A DNA stretch of 64,000 nucleotides, from positions 1-64,000 of the forward strand of contig NZ_FWXW01000010.1 of assembly GCF_900176335.1 (NCBI RefSeq), read 5' to 3'. This document shows, piece by piece, positions 18,825 through 27,492 of this stretch; the stretch's first letter is position 1; each line of letters opens with the position of its first letter. Origin of the DNA: Papillibacter cinnamivorans DSM 12816. Its GTDB lineage: Bacteria; Bacillota; Clostridia; Oscillospirales; Oscillospiraceae. Under the pieces are notes generated by a model. It did not search any database. It was given only the letters and a program-made list of their open reading frames with translations, and was not told the origin of the DNA. The position numbers were made by a program, and so were the translations under genes.

Positions 18825-20051
18825 TTATTTCAATATCGCCCGGTGGAAAATCTTCTTCCCCTTTTTCACTATCATTCCGTCACCGGAGAAGACTTCTTTG
18901 CCAAATTTTTCAGTAAAGGTGTTTAACTTTACTCCTTCAGCCTCAATGCCTCCCTGCTCGATCAGCCGCTTGGCGTCGTTCCGGGTCCCGGCAAGGCCGC
19001 ACTTGAGGAGCAGGCTCACCGCGTCGATGCTGCCATCTTTGAAATCCTCTTCGGACAATTCCGTAGTGGGCATGTTCTCCAGGTCACCGCCACCGGAGAA
19101 AAGCCCCCGGGCCGTTTCCTGGGCTGCTTTGGCCTCGGCCTCCCCGTGAATGAGGCTGGTGAGCTCGTAGGCCAGCACCTCCTTGGCCCGGTTGAGTCCG
19201 CTTCCCTCCAGGGCGGCCAGGGCGTCGATCTCCTCCAGGGGCACGAAGGTCAGAAGCTTAAGGCATTTGATGACATCCGCGTCGTCCACGTTGCGCCAGT
19301 ACTGATAAAAGTCGTAGGGCGGCGTTTTGTTGGGATCCAGCCATACGGCTCCCGACTGGGTTTTTCCCATCTTCTTCCCTTCAGACGTAAGCAGCAGAGT
19401 GAATGTAAAGCCATATGCATTGTCACCCGTTTTTTTGCGGATCAGCCGCGTTCCTCCCAAAATGTTGGACCACTGGTCGTCCCCTCCGCACTGGAGGTTG
19501 CAGCCGTACTTCTGGTGCATGTAGTAGAAGTCGTAGCTCTGCATCAGCATATAATTGAACTCCAGGAAGGAAAGTCCCTTTTCCATCCTCGCCCGGTAAC
19601 ATTCCGCCGTGAGCATCTGGTTGACGGAAAAATGCACCCCGATCTCCCGGAGAAACTCCACATAGTTGAGGTTTAAAAGCCAGTCGGCATTGTTCACCAT
19701 CAGCGCCCGGCCGTTAGAGAAGTCGATGAACCGTTCCATCTGGACCTTGAACCGTTCCGCGTTAACGGCGATCTGCTCCAGGGTCATCATCTGGCGCATG
19801 TCGGTCCTGCCCGAGGGATCTCCCACCATGGTGGTTCCCCCGCCGATGAGGGCGATGGGCTTGTTTCCCGCCAGCTGCAGACGGCGCATGATGGAAAGGC
19901 CCATAAAATGGCCCACATGGAGGCTGTCCGCCGTGGGGTCGAACCCGATATAAAATATGGCCTTCCCGCTGTTGATGAGGTCTCTCGTCTCCTCCTCGTC
20001 GGTCATCTGGGCGATGAGGCCCCTTACCTTCAGCTCGTCGAATACGGTCAT
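18825..20051 (-). CDS. tyrS: Tyrosyl-tRNA synthetase
   Basis: TyrS charges tRNA-Tyr. The 408-residue class I enzyme has the HIGH-type motif HVGHFMGLS near residue 42, the KMSKS-type motif KMGKTQSGAVWLD, the tyrosine-binding GGDDQWSN block, and a C-terminal S4 RNA-binding domain (CGLAGTRNDAKRLIEQGG). The start overlaps the recN stop by four bases (ATGA), so it is translationally coupled to recN. That is an unusual place for tyrS, and no T-box leader is present here. Confidence 0.96.
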   Translation of the reverse strand: MTVFDELKVRGLIAQMTDEEETRDLINSGKAIFYIGFDPTADSLHVGHFMGLSIMRRLQLAGNKPIALIGGGTTMVGDPSGRTDMRQMMTLEQIAVNAERFKVQMERFIDFSNGRALMVNNADWLLNLNYVEFLREIGVHFSVNQMLTAECYRARMEKGLSFLEFNYMLMQSYDFYYMHQKYGCNLQCGGDDQWSNILGGTRLIRKKTGDNAYGFTFTLLLTSEGKKMGKTQSGAVWLDPNKTPPYDFYQYWRNVDDADVIKCLKLLTFVPLEEIDALAALEGSGLNRAKEVLAYELTSLIHGEAEAKAAQETARGLFSGGGDLENMPTTELSEEDFKDGSIDAVSLLLKCGLAGTRNDAKRLIEQGGIEAEGVKLNTFTEKFGKEVFSGDGMIVKKGKKIFHRAILK

Positions 20052-21739
20052 TTTGCTTCCCTCTCTATTCTGATTTTATATGCTTCTGCCGCCTCCAGAA
20101 GCTCAGCCGCTCCCGAGAGCGTGATATCGGTGATCTGCGCTCCTCCCGTGATCCTGGCCAGCTCCTCTTTCCGCCGCTCCTTGTCCAGAAGAGAAACCCC
20201 TGTCTGGGTCCGGCCTCCCGCTTCGCCCTTTTCCACGGAGAAATGGCTGTCCGCCATAGCGGCGATTTGCGGCAGATGGGTCACGCACAGCACCTGCCTG
20301 CCCCGGGAAACCTGAAAGAGCTTTTCCGCCACCCGCTGGGCCGCCCGTCCGCTCACGCCCGCATCCACCTCGTCGAAGATGAGCGTCGCCCCGTCCCCGT
20401 CCGCCAGGGCGTTTTTCATCGCCAGCATGATCCGGGCAAGCTCCCCGCCGGAAGCGACCTTGTTCATGGGCCGCAGGGCCTCCCCCACGTTGGCGGACAT
20501 CAGGAAACGCACCTCGTCCCACCCCGCCGCGCCCGGCTCTTTGGCGGAAAACTCCGCTTCAAAGCGCACCTTCGGCATGTCCAGCTGCGAAAGTTCGGAT
20601 AAGATCCGTCCTTCCAGAACTTCCGCCGCGCTCCTTCTGACTTTGGAAAGAGCCTCCGCCGCTTCTTTGACGAGAGCGGCCGCTTTTTCCCGTTTTTCCT
20701 CCAGCCGCCGTACCGTGTCGTCGGCAAACTCGATTTCCTCCAGCTCGGTCCTGCGCTTTTGCAGAGTGGCGAGCATCTGCTCCGAGGTTTCTCCGTATTT
20801 TTTCTTCAGTTTTCCCAGAAGGGCCAGCCGTCCTTCCAGCTGGTTCAGCTCCTCGGGGGAAAATTCCAGTCCGTATTTCAGATCCCGGATCTCCTCGGCC
20901 GCGTCCTGGGCCAAATATCGAAGCTCCGTTAGCTTTTCCGAGAGCGCCGCCATCTCCCCGTTCACCCGGGCGGCCGGCGTGAAGGCCCGCTCCGCTTCGG
21001 CAAGAAGGGATGCCGCTCCTCCGGTGTCCTCGTCCCCGGAAAGGCACGCGTGGGCGGTTTCCACCGCCTCGGTGATCCTTTCGGCGTTCCGCAGGATATT
21101 TCTCCGGGCTTCCAGCCCCTCTTCCTCCCCGGCCTGAAGCTCCGCCCGCTCCAGCTCCGCGATTTGATGGCGCAGCAGGTCCGTCCTCCGAGCCTTTTCC
21201 GCCTCGTCCATATGGAGGGCACGGATCTCCCCCTCAATGGCGGCGAGGGCTTCATACCGCGCCCGGTATTCCGAAAGCTCTTTATCCGTCTTCCCGAAGA
21301 GATCCAGATACCCCAAGTGGTTCTGCTCGTTTAAAAGCTTCAGTCCCTCGTGCTGCCCGTGGATCTGGATGAGAAAGCTCCCCAGGGCGCGAAGCTGAGA
21401 CACCGTCACGGGACGGCCGTTGATCCTGCACACGTTCCGCCCGTCGGCGAAGATTTCCCGCTGCAGCAAGAGGTTCCCGTCCTCGTCGCTCTCCGCCCCG
21501 ATTTCCCGGAAAAAGGGATTTTCGGGCAGGGCGCAGAACACGGCGCTCACCGATGCGCAGTTCTCTCCCGTGCGCACCAGGTCCCGGGAAGCCCGCTCCC
21601 CGGTGACCGCGCCGATGGCGTCGATAACGATGGACTTTCCCGCTCCGGTCTCGCCGGTAAGTACGTTGAACCCCGGCTCGAACAGGATGTCCGCCCGCTC
21701 GATGACGGCGATATTTTCGATATGAAGCAGCGAGAGCAT
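20048..21739 (-). CDS. recN: DNA repair protein RecN
   Basis: RecN is an SMC-like ATPase that tethers DNA ends during double-strand break repair. The 563-residue protein has Walker A GETGAGKSIVIDA near residue 30, two coiled-coil arms in the middle (rich in Glu, Arg, Ala and Leu, about 165-370), the ABC signature VASGGELARIML, Walker B TLIFDEVDAGVSGR, and CVTHLPQIAAMAD. It follows argR, as in other Firmicutes. Confidence 0.96.
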   Translation of the reverse strand: MLSLLHIENIAVIERADILFEPGFNVLTGETGAGKSIVIDAIGAVTGERASRDLVRTGENCASVSAVFCALPENPFFREIGAESDEDGNLLLQREIFADGRNVCRINGRPVTVSQLRALGSFLIQIHGQHEGLKLLNEQNHLGYLDLFGKTDKELSEYRARYEALAAIEGEIRALHMDEAEKARRTDLLRHQIAELERAELQAGEEEGLEARRNILRNAERITEAVETAHACLSGDEDTGGAASLLAEAERAFTPAARVNGEMAALSEKLTELRYLAQDAAEEIRDLKYGLEFSPEELNQLEGRLALLGKLKKKYGETSEQMLATLQKRRTELEEIEFADDTVRRLEEKREKAAALVKEAAEALSKVRRSAAEVLEGRILSELSQLDMPKVRFEAEFSAKEPGAAGWDEVRFLMSANVGEALRPMNKVASGGELARIMLAMKNALADGDGATLIFDEVDAGVSGRAAQRVAEKLFQVSRGRQVLCVTHLPQIAAMADSHFSVEKGEAGGRTQTGVSLLDKERRKEELARITGGAQITDITLSGAAELLEAAEAYKIRIEREAK

Positions 21740-21810
21740 TCCCTCACCCCCCTGAGAACGATTCCTCCCGGACCGTCCGCTCCGCGGTCTTTGCGCCGGT
21801 TCCGGCGGGA

Positions 21811-22263
21811 TTATTCAATCATGCTCTTGATATCTTCGCAGAAGGACGCGGCAGAAGCGGCGTCCCGCATGATGAGAAGAGCCGTGTCGTCTCCGGCCAG
21901 GCTTCCCACCATATATCCGATTTCCATGGAATCCAGGGCGGCGCATGCCGCCGAAGCAAGCCCCGGCATGGTCTTGATGACCACGATATTCTGGGCGCTG
22001 TCAAAAGAGGTGACGCTCTCCCGGAAGATGGTGCGCAGCCTCCCCGCGAAGTTGAGGGAATTTTTCCGTACGGAAACGGCGTATTTGTACGTGCCGTGTC
22101 CCGTCAGCTCCTTTACCAGGTGCAGGGCCTTGATGTCTCTGGAAATTGTTGCCTGAGTGCTGCTGAATCCGTTTTCCCGCAGTCTCTCTAAAAGCTGGTC
22201 CTGGGTCTCGATTTCCTCGCTCTCGATGATGTCCAGAATTCTGGCCTGCCGCTCAGATTTCAT
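21811..22263 (-). CDS. argR: Arginine repressor ArgR
   Basis: ArgR is the arginine-responsive hexameric regulator of arginine synthesis and breakdown. The 150-residue protein has an N-terminal winged-helix (SERQARILDIIESEEIETQDQ and SSTQATISRDIKALHLVK) and a C-terminal arginine-binding and oligomerisation domain with GLASAACAALD and SLAGDDTALLIM. The start overlaps the nadK stop by four bases. Position between nadK/tlyA and recN is the conserved Firmicute order. Confidence 0.95.
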   Translation of the reverse strand: MKSERQARILDIIESEEIETQDQLLERLRENGFSSTQATISRDIKALHLVKELTGHGTYKYAVSVRKNSLNFAGRLRTIFRESVTSFDSAQNIVVIKTMPGLASAACAALDSMEIGYMVGSLAGDDTALLIMRDAASAASFCEDIKSMIE

Positions 22264-23144
22264 ACCGGCTCCCCCTGTTTGCTGAATTTTCGTTTGATTA
22301 CCTCGTAAAAACTGTTGTCGGACAGACAGACGAGGGTCGTTTGCTTGTCGGATTTGCGGATCAGTACCTCATCGCTGGAATAAAGACGGAAGGCCCGGCC
22401 TCCGTCCACCGACAGATAGGCGGACTTGTGCATCAGCGCGCCCACCACCGTCTTCACCGCCCTGTCCTGGGACAGAACGAAGGATTTCGCCGCCAGGGTG
22501 TGGGCGCAGATAGGGGTCACCAGGATGTTTTCCGCCGTAGGCTCCACGATGGGCCCTCCCGCCGACATGGAATAGGCCGTGGAGCCTGTTGGAGTGGAAA
22601 TAATCACTCCGTCACCGGAAAAAGAAGAAATAAGCGCTCCGCTGCTGAAAACCGAAAGCTCGATGATCCTCGCGATCGCGCCTTTGGTGATCACCGCGTC
22701 GTTGAGTGCGATGTTCTGGTACACCCGTTTTCCTGCCCGCAGCACCTGGATGTCGATCATCATCCGGGCCTCCCGGCGGCATTCCCCCCGGGCCAGCTTT
22801 GACAGCAGGTGCAGTTCCCCGCTCTCCAGCTCCGCCATAAAGCCGATGCTTCCCATGTTGACGCCCAGCACCGGGATCCGGTGATTCGCGGCCTCCTTGG
22901 CCACGTGGAGAATCGTCCCGTCTCCCCCGAAGCAGATGATGAGATCGGCTCCCCGCAGCGCCGTCGGAAGCGGCTGAATTACAACCCCTTCCGGAAGCCC
23001 CGCCTCCCCGTTGACCGGAAACGGAAGACACACGGCGGTTCCTATGCCGGCATTTCCCAGAATCTCGGCGGCCTGCAGCGCCGCCTTCAGGCCCCTATCC
23101 CGGAAGGGGTTGGGGCAGAGAATTATTTTTTTTAGCGGATTCAA
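22260..23144 (-). CDS. nadK: NAD kinase
   Basis: NadK phosphorylates NAD to NADP. The 294-residue protein carries the GGDGT motif (ICFGGDGTILHVAKEA) near residue 75, LGVNMGSIGFMAELE, the ALNDAVITKG block and the TPTGSTAYSMSAGGPIV signature. It is coupled to argR by ATGA and lies 46 bases after tlyA. Confidence 0.96.
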   Translation of the reverse strand: MNPLKKIILCPNPFRDRGLKAALQAAEILGNAGIGTAVCLPFPVNGEAGLPEGVVIQPLPTALRGADLIICFGGDGTILHVAKEAANHRIPVLGVNMGSIGFMAELESGELHLLSKLARGECRREARMMIDIQVLRAGKRVYQNIALNDAVITKGAIARIIELSVFSSGALISSFSGDGVIISTPTGSTAYSMSAGGPIVEPTAENILVTPICAHTLAAKSFVLSQDRAVKTVVGALMHKSAYLSVDGGRAFRLYSSDEVLIRKSDKQTTLVCLSDNSFYEVIKRKFSKQGEPV

Positions 23145-23190
23145 ACCGGTAACCTCCCCGCCTTCACTTTACTTTTTAAACCTGCGTCCG

Positions 23191-24006
23191 TCATGATCCG
23201 GCGTCCATTCCCGTTTCGTCGTGGGACTGCCGGACCAAAGCTTTCAGATCGCCCGCGAAGGGCTCTCCCGAACCCAGAGACAGGTATCCCAGGTACTCGA
23301 TATTCCCCTCCGGCCCCCGGATGGGAGAATGGGTGATGCCAAGGACTGAAAAACCCGCCTCGGAGGCGTTTTTCAAAAATCCTTCCAACACCTCCAGATG
23401 GACCTCGGGATCCCGTACGACTCCCTTTTTGCCTACCTTTTCCTTTCCCGCCTCAAACTGAGGCTTGATAAGGCAGAGGGCATGCCCCCCGGGCTTTAAA
23501 AGTTTCGCCGCAACCGGAAGCACAAGGCGCAGGGAAATAAAAGACACGTCGATCACCGCAAGGTCCGGGGCCCCTCCCAGAGCTCCCGGGGTAAGGTACC
23601 GGATATTGGTCCGCTCCATGGGCACCACTCGCGGATCGGTGCGCACGCTCCAGGCCAGCTGCCCGTATCCCACGTCCACGGCGAAAACCTTTTCCGCGCC
23701 GCGCTTCAGAAGACAGTCGGTAAAGCCCCCCGTGGAGGCGCCCACGTCGATCGCCGTAAGTCCTTTCGGATCGACGCCGAAATAGTCCAGCGCCTTTTGG
23801 AGCTTGAGCCCTCCCCGGCTCACAAAGGGGATCGGGTTCCCCCGCACCTCCACCTGGGCGGTCTCGGAAACCAGCGTTCCCGGCTTGTCCGACTTTTGGC
23901 CGTTTACGTATACAAGGCCGCTCATGATGGTGCTCCGCGCCCTCTCCCGGCTCTCCGCCAGGGCCCGGGAGCAAAGGAGAACGTCCAGCCTGACCTTATC
24001 TGTCAT
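23191..24006 (-). CDS. tlyA: TlyA-type rRNA 2'-O-methyltransferase
   Basis: The 271-residue protein has an N-terminal S4 RNA-binding domain (VRLDVLLCSRALAESRERARS and GLVYVNGQKSDKPG) and an FtsJ-like Rossmann methyltransferase domain with the SAM motif AIDVGASTGGFTDCLL and the later LIKPQFEAG with the catalytic Lys. TlyA family members methylate 16S and/or 23S rRNA ribose; older annotations call it hemolysin A. It overlaps dxs by 11 bases. Confidence 0.94.
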   Translation of the reverse strand: MTDKVRLDVLLCSRALAESRERARSTIMSGLVYVNGQKSDKPGTLVSETAQVEVRGNPIPFVSRGGLKLQKALDYFGVDPKGLTAIDVGASTGGFTDCLLKRGAEKVFAVDVGYGQLAWSVRTDPRVVPMERTNIRYLTPGALGGAPDLAVIDVSFISLRLVLPVAAKLLKPGGHALCLIKPQFEAGKEKVGKKGVVRDPEVHLEVLEGFLKNASEAGFSVLGITHSPIRGPEGNIEYLGYLSLGSGEPFAGDLKALVRQSHDETGMDAGS

Positions 24007-25849
24007 GGCACATCTCCCCTGCCGTTTCGGCGATGCCCTTCCCGTTCAGGCCGCACATGGCCAGAAGCTCCGGCACCGAGCCGTGGGGAATGAATACGTT
24101 GCCGAGATTTTTCAGGGCAAAATTCTTCAGGCAGATGCCCCGCTTAGCCGCCTCCGCTCCGATGCGCATTCCCACGGAGCCCTCCTGAATGGACTCCTCC
24201 GCCACCAGAAGCCGCCCCGTTCGAAGTGCGCAATCCAGGACCGCGTCATAATCCAGAGGTGCGATAGAATCCAGCTTGAGAACCTCCGCCGAGATTCCTT
24301 CGGCTTCCAGAAGCTCCGCCGCCTCCGTCAGTTCATTGACCATAACGCCGTACCCCGCCAGGGTGATGTCCTTACCCCGGCGCAGAACCGCGTGGGTTCC
24401 CCGGCCCCACTTGCCCCGGTAATTCCCCTCGCAGCCCCTGGGATAGCGCACCGCCACGGGGCCGGAACATTCAAACAGGGCGTATTCCAGCATGGAGGAT
24501 AATTCTCCGTAACTTGCAGGGCATAAAACGGTCATACCCGGCACCTGGGCAAGGAAGGACGCGTCGAAAGCCCCCTGATGGGTCTCTCCGTCCTCTCCCA
24601 CGAGCCCAGCCCGGTCCACCGCGAAAACCACGTGGAGCCCGGAAATAGCCACGTCGTGGAGCAGCATGTCGTAAGCCCGCTGCAGAAAGCTGGAGTAAAC
24701 GGCAAAGACGGGCAGCAGCCCCTGCTTGGCCATACCGGCGCACATCGCCGTGGCATGGCCCTCCGCGATCCCCACGTCGAAAAAGCGCTTGGGATACCGG
24801 GAGGAGAATTCGTCCAGTCCCGTGCCCGACTGCATGGCGGCGGTCACCGCGCACACCCGGGGGTCTTTTTCGGCAAGCTTCAGCATGGTCTCCCCGAAGA
24901 CGCCGGAAAAGCTCTTTCCGGAAGCGCATATGGGCTCTCCGGTTTCGATCTGGAACCGGGAGATCCCGTGGAACTCATTGGGATGCTCCTCCGCGAAGGG
25001 ATACCCCTTCCCCTTCACCGTGCGTACATGGATCAGTACTGTGGTGTTGATCTGCCTTGCCCACTGGAGAAGATAGGTGAGCTTCTTGATGTCGTGCCCG
25101 TCCACGGGGCCCAGGTAGGTAAAGCCCATGTCCTCGAACATGCTGCAGGGCCAGAGAGCTTTCTTCACCGCCGTCTTCACCCGATGGGTGACCCGGTAGA
25201 TCCGTTTTCCGCCGGGAATCACGCCCATGATCCGCCGGTAAGTCTTCTTGAACTCGAAATACTGGGGCTTCACCCTCTGCCGCGCCAGGTGGCTGGCGAT
25301 GCCTCCCACGTTTTCCGTGATGGACATGCCGTTGTCGTTGAGCACTACGATGAGTGGCTCCCCCGACTCCCCGGCGTCGTTGAGACCTTCGTAGGCAAGG
25401 CCTCCCGTAAGGGCTCCGTCCCCCAGCACCGCCACCACGGAATAATGCTCCCCCCGGATGGTCCTGGCCCGGGCCATTCCCAGCGCCACCGACACCGAGG
25501 TAGAGGCGTGCCCCGCGATAAAGGCGTCGTGCTCGCTCTCCGCCGGCTTTGGGAACCCGGCTACGCCCTGGAAAGAGCGGAGCGTCCCGAAAGTGTCCTT
25601 CCTTCCGGTGAGGATCTTATGGATATAGCATTGGTGCCCCACGTCGAAAACCAGGCGGTCCCTCCAGGTATCGAAAACCCTGTGCAGCGCCACCGTCAGC
25701 TCTACCACTCCCAGGTTGGAGGCCAGGTGACCCCCCGTGTGGGACACGTTCTCAATCAAAAACTCCCTCAGCTCTCTGCAGAGGGCTTCCGTTTCCTTGT
25801 CGTCCAGCCGTTTAACGTCTTCGGGCGAATGAATCTGTTCCAGAATGAT
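23996..25849 (-). CDS. dxs: 1-deoxy-D-xylulose-5-phosphate synthase (start codon unusual)
   Basis: Dxs is the thiamine-diphosphate enzyme that starts the MEP isoprenoid pathway. Visible motifs are GGHLASNLGVVELT, the GDGALTGGLAYEGLNDAG thiamine-diphosphate site, DVGIAEGHATAMCAGMAKQG, and FAVDRAGLVGEDGETHQGAFD. The first good start codon is the TTG at 25759, but the conserved N-terminus (LEQIHSPEDVKRL...LREFLIEN) continues upstream in frame. It reaches a GGGAGGT ribosome site at 25858-25864, where only ATT, ATC or CTG codons are available. I placed the start at ATC 25849, nine bases from the site (617 residues). The alternatives are ATT 25846 or a sequencing error. Confidence 0.9.
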   Translation of the reverse strand: MILEQIHSPEDVKRLDDKETEALCRELREFLIENVSHTGGHLASNLGVVELTVALHRVFDTWRDRLVFDVGHQCYIHKILTGRKDTFGTLRSFQGVAGFPKPAESEHDAFIAGHASTSVSVALGMARARTIRGEHYSVVAVLGDGALTGGLAYEGLNDAGESGEPLIVVLNDNGMSITENVGGIASHLARQRVKPQYFEFKKTYRRIMGVIPGGKRIYRVTHRVKTAVKKALWPCSMFEDMGFTYLGPVDGHDIKKLTYLLQWARQINTTVLIHVRTVKGKGYPFAEEHPNEFHGISRFQIETGEPICASGKSFSGVFGETMLKLAEKDPRVCAVTAAMQSGTGLDEFSSRYPKRFFDVGIAEGHATAMCAGMAKQGLLPVFAVYSSFLQRAYDMLLHDVAISGLHVVFAVDRAGLVGEDGETHQGAFDASFLAQVPGMTVLCPASYGELSSMLEYALFECSGPVAVRYPRGCEGNYRGKWGRGTHAVLRRGKDITLAGYGVMVNELTEAAELLEAEGISAEVLKLDSIAPLDYDAVLDCALRTGRLLVAEESIQEGSVGMRIGAEAAKRGICLKNFALKNLGNVFIPHGSVPELLAMCGLNGKGIAETAGEMCHDR

Positions 25850-25858
25850 GGTAATACA

Positions 25859-25864
25859 CCTCCC
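25859..25864 (-). promoter_or_regulatory. Ribosome-binding site that indicates the true dxs start region
   Basis: GGGAGG on the minus strand lies about 100 bases upstream of the first TTG of dxs and directly before in-frame homologous sequence. This argues for initiation at a near-cognate codon. Confidence 0.5.
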
Positions 25865-25980
25865 GTCCCGGTTTGCGCTTAAATTTCGCTTTCTGAAACT
25901 GCGCCGAACCGGGAGGAATCCCGATAATAATCTATAAAATCAGTCTGGCGTCATGCTGCGTCAGACCCGCCGGAAAGGCT

Positions 25981-26586
25981 TCAGTCCCCCCAGTGGGTGA
26001 AAAACCGCGTCACGCGCCCCGCGAAATATACGATGTTGGTGCTGTTGTTGATGGCCGCCGTCTTTCCCAGCGCCTTGCCGCCGATCATAAGGCCGGAAAC
26101 CGCCCCCGACACCGCCAGGGAAATGGCGATGTTCTGAGTCGCCAGATCATGCTGCAGCTTTGTCACGATGATGGCCGCCGTGGTTCCGCTGATGATGCCG
26201 GCGATGTCTCCCACCACGTCGTTGCAGAAGCTGGAAACCTTTTCCGCGTTGCGGATGAGGCGCAGAGATTCGATGGCACCCGGCTGCTTGTGGGCCGCCA
26301 TGGAATGAAAGGGTTTCTCGTCCGCCGCCGTCACGGCCACGCCGATGATGTCGAAAAGAATACCGAGCAAAATAAATGCGGCCAGCACAGTAAATGCCAG
26401 TATATAACCGGCATTCTCCAGAGCCTCCGCAGATAATAGGGTCAATATGGCCGACATGGCGACGGAAAAAAGAACAATCCTGATAATCCAGCGGACATCC
26501 GTTTTTTTCAGAATGGTCCCGGGAGAAGGCTTTCGTCTTTTCTTCCCTCCGGTCTTGGCCTGAATCTCTCCGTCGTCCTTTTTCAA
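25981..26586 (-). CDS. oapA: OapA, OLE RNA-associated membrane protein
   Basis: A 201-residue protein with a basic N-terminus (KTGGKKRRKPSPGTILKK) and four membrane segments (about 34-52, 60-83, 125-143 and 151-170). A conserved loop follows helix 2 (VAVTAADEKPFHSMAAHKQPGA), and NAEKVSSFCNDVVGDIAGIISG leads into helix 3. This layout, and the position between a large structured RNA and dxs in the isoprenoid operon, fits OapA. OapA binds OLE RNA and holds it at the membrane, where the complex is linked to ethanol, cold and Mg tolerance in Bacillus halodurans. The start is TTG behind GGAGG. Family assignment is by layout and context. Confidence 0.82.
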   Translation of the reverse strand: MKKDDGEIQAKTGGKKRRKPSPGTILKKTDVRWIIRIVLFSVAMSAILTLLSAEALENAGYILAFTVLAAFILLGILFDIIGVAVTAADEKPFHSMAAHKQPGAIESLRLIRNAEKVSSFCNDVVGDIAGIISGTTAAIIVTKLQHDLATQNIAISLAVSGAVSGLMIGGKALGKTAAINNSTNIVYFAGRVTRFFTHWGD

Positions 26587-26635
26587 AACGAATCCTCCGT
26601 CGAATTTCCCAAAGCTGTCGGGCCGCTTTCGTAAC

Positions 26636-27300
26636 CCGCGGCGGAGGAGCGCAGCGCTCCTCCCGCGGATAAATCGTCATAATAGTAACAGTGGCGGCAA
26701 TGGAGGTAAATCTTACGGCTTAGGTTGGGTTGGATTTCCCCCCGGAGTGCCTCTCGTTGCCGATCAGGCGGTTTCCCATTAAACTCCGGACTGCCGTGTT
26801 GCCACCGGCAAGACCCGACTGCCACTTAGTCCGCACTGTAATCCCTCCACTGCCCTTAAAAAGACAGCCTAGGTGTTTTCCACAACAGGCAAACCGTCTC
26901 TTAGCCTCTTTTGCAGGCATGGTTTCAGGAAGCAATGTCACCCGTTGCCCTGGCCGGGGCCGCAGGTGCGTAACTCTTCCATCCGCCATACCCACTCAAG
27001 GCAGGCTACTCTGCACACAGCGCTGACTTGCACCGCATTGCAGGTTTAACCCTGATTCGTGCCCGGTCTCACAAATTCTCTTGGAAGTCTGGCCGGCCAC
27101 AAGAACAGGTCTCCACGGCAACAGGGTCGGGCTTCACATGCCGTTGTAAATCGCCCTGAAGCCTTAACCTCCAGCACCCACCCTATACTGGGCGTATAAA
27201 GCAGGCACCAGAGACTTCATCGATGTGCCCTTAAAAGGATTTTTAGGCCCTTCTTAGAAGACGGCAGCTCTGACTAGGATACTGCGCCGCTGTTATGTAT
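26636..27300 (-). ncRNA. ole: OLE RNA (ornate, large, extremophilic RNA)
   Basis: A 900-base stretch with no supportable gene lies between the DUF212 gene and oapA on the operon strand. It holds many pairing segments: GGCTTCA/TGAAGCC at 27130-27163, CCGGAGT/ACTCCGG enclosing smaller stems at 26742-26789, and a long GC hairpin at 26636-26668 near the 3' end. Size (about 665 bases), strand, and position after ispA and directly before oapA-dxs match the published OLE arrangement. A promoter sits at the 5' end. Ends are approximate. I cannot recall the consensus base by base, so the call rests on context and structure. Confidence 0.8.
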
Positions 27301-27306
27301 TATGAT

Positions 27307-27335
27307 ATGTTACCATAGAATCCGGTTTTATTCAA
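27307..27335 (-). promoter_or_regulatory. Promoter at the 5' end of the OLE RNA
   Basis: TTGAAT and TAACAT on the minus strand are 17 bases apart, which would start transcription near 27300. The 27336-27492 gap holds only a short TACAAGC/GCTTGTA stem after the DUF212 stop. Confidence 0.55.
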
Positions 27336-27492
27336 GGGAGGAAAAAGCCAATTTCAGGCGATTTTACCTCTCCGCGCCCGCTTTTTGGCGATCCGCTGTA
27401 TTCCTGGGTTCTCTGCGTCCCTGGATAGTATTGTCTTTGTTTCTTCTACAAGCGTTCTATGTAGCTTGTAATCGTCCGCCTCCCGCGGTCAG

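Noticed and set aside
26720-27026. ORFs on both strands inside the OLE region
   Set aside because: No ribosome sites or recognisable protein families; the paired RNA structure and operon context explain the stretch better.
26636-27300. Group II intron, RNase P RNA or tmRNA as identity of the long RNA
   Set aside because: No GUGYG start, domain V, RNase P core (GAGGAAAGUCCG-type) or tmRNA tag and acceptor features were found; neighbours fit OLE.
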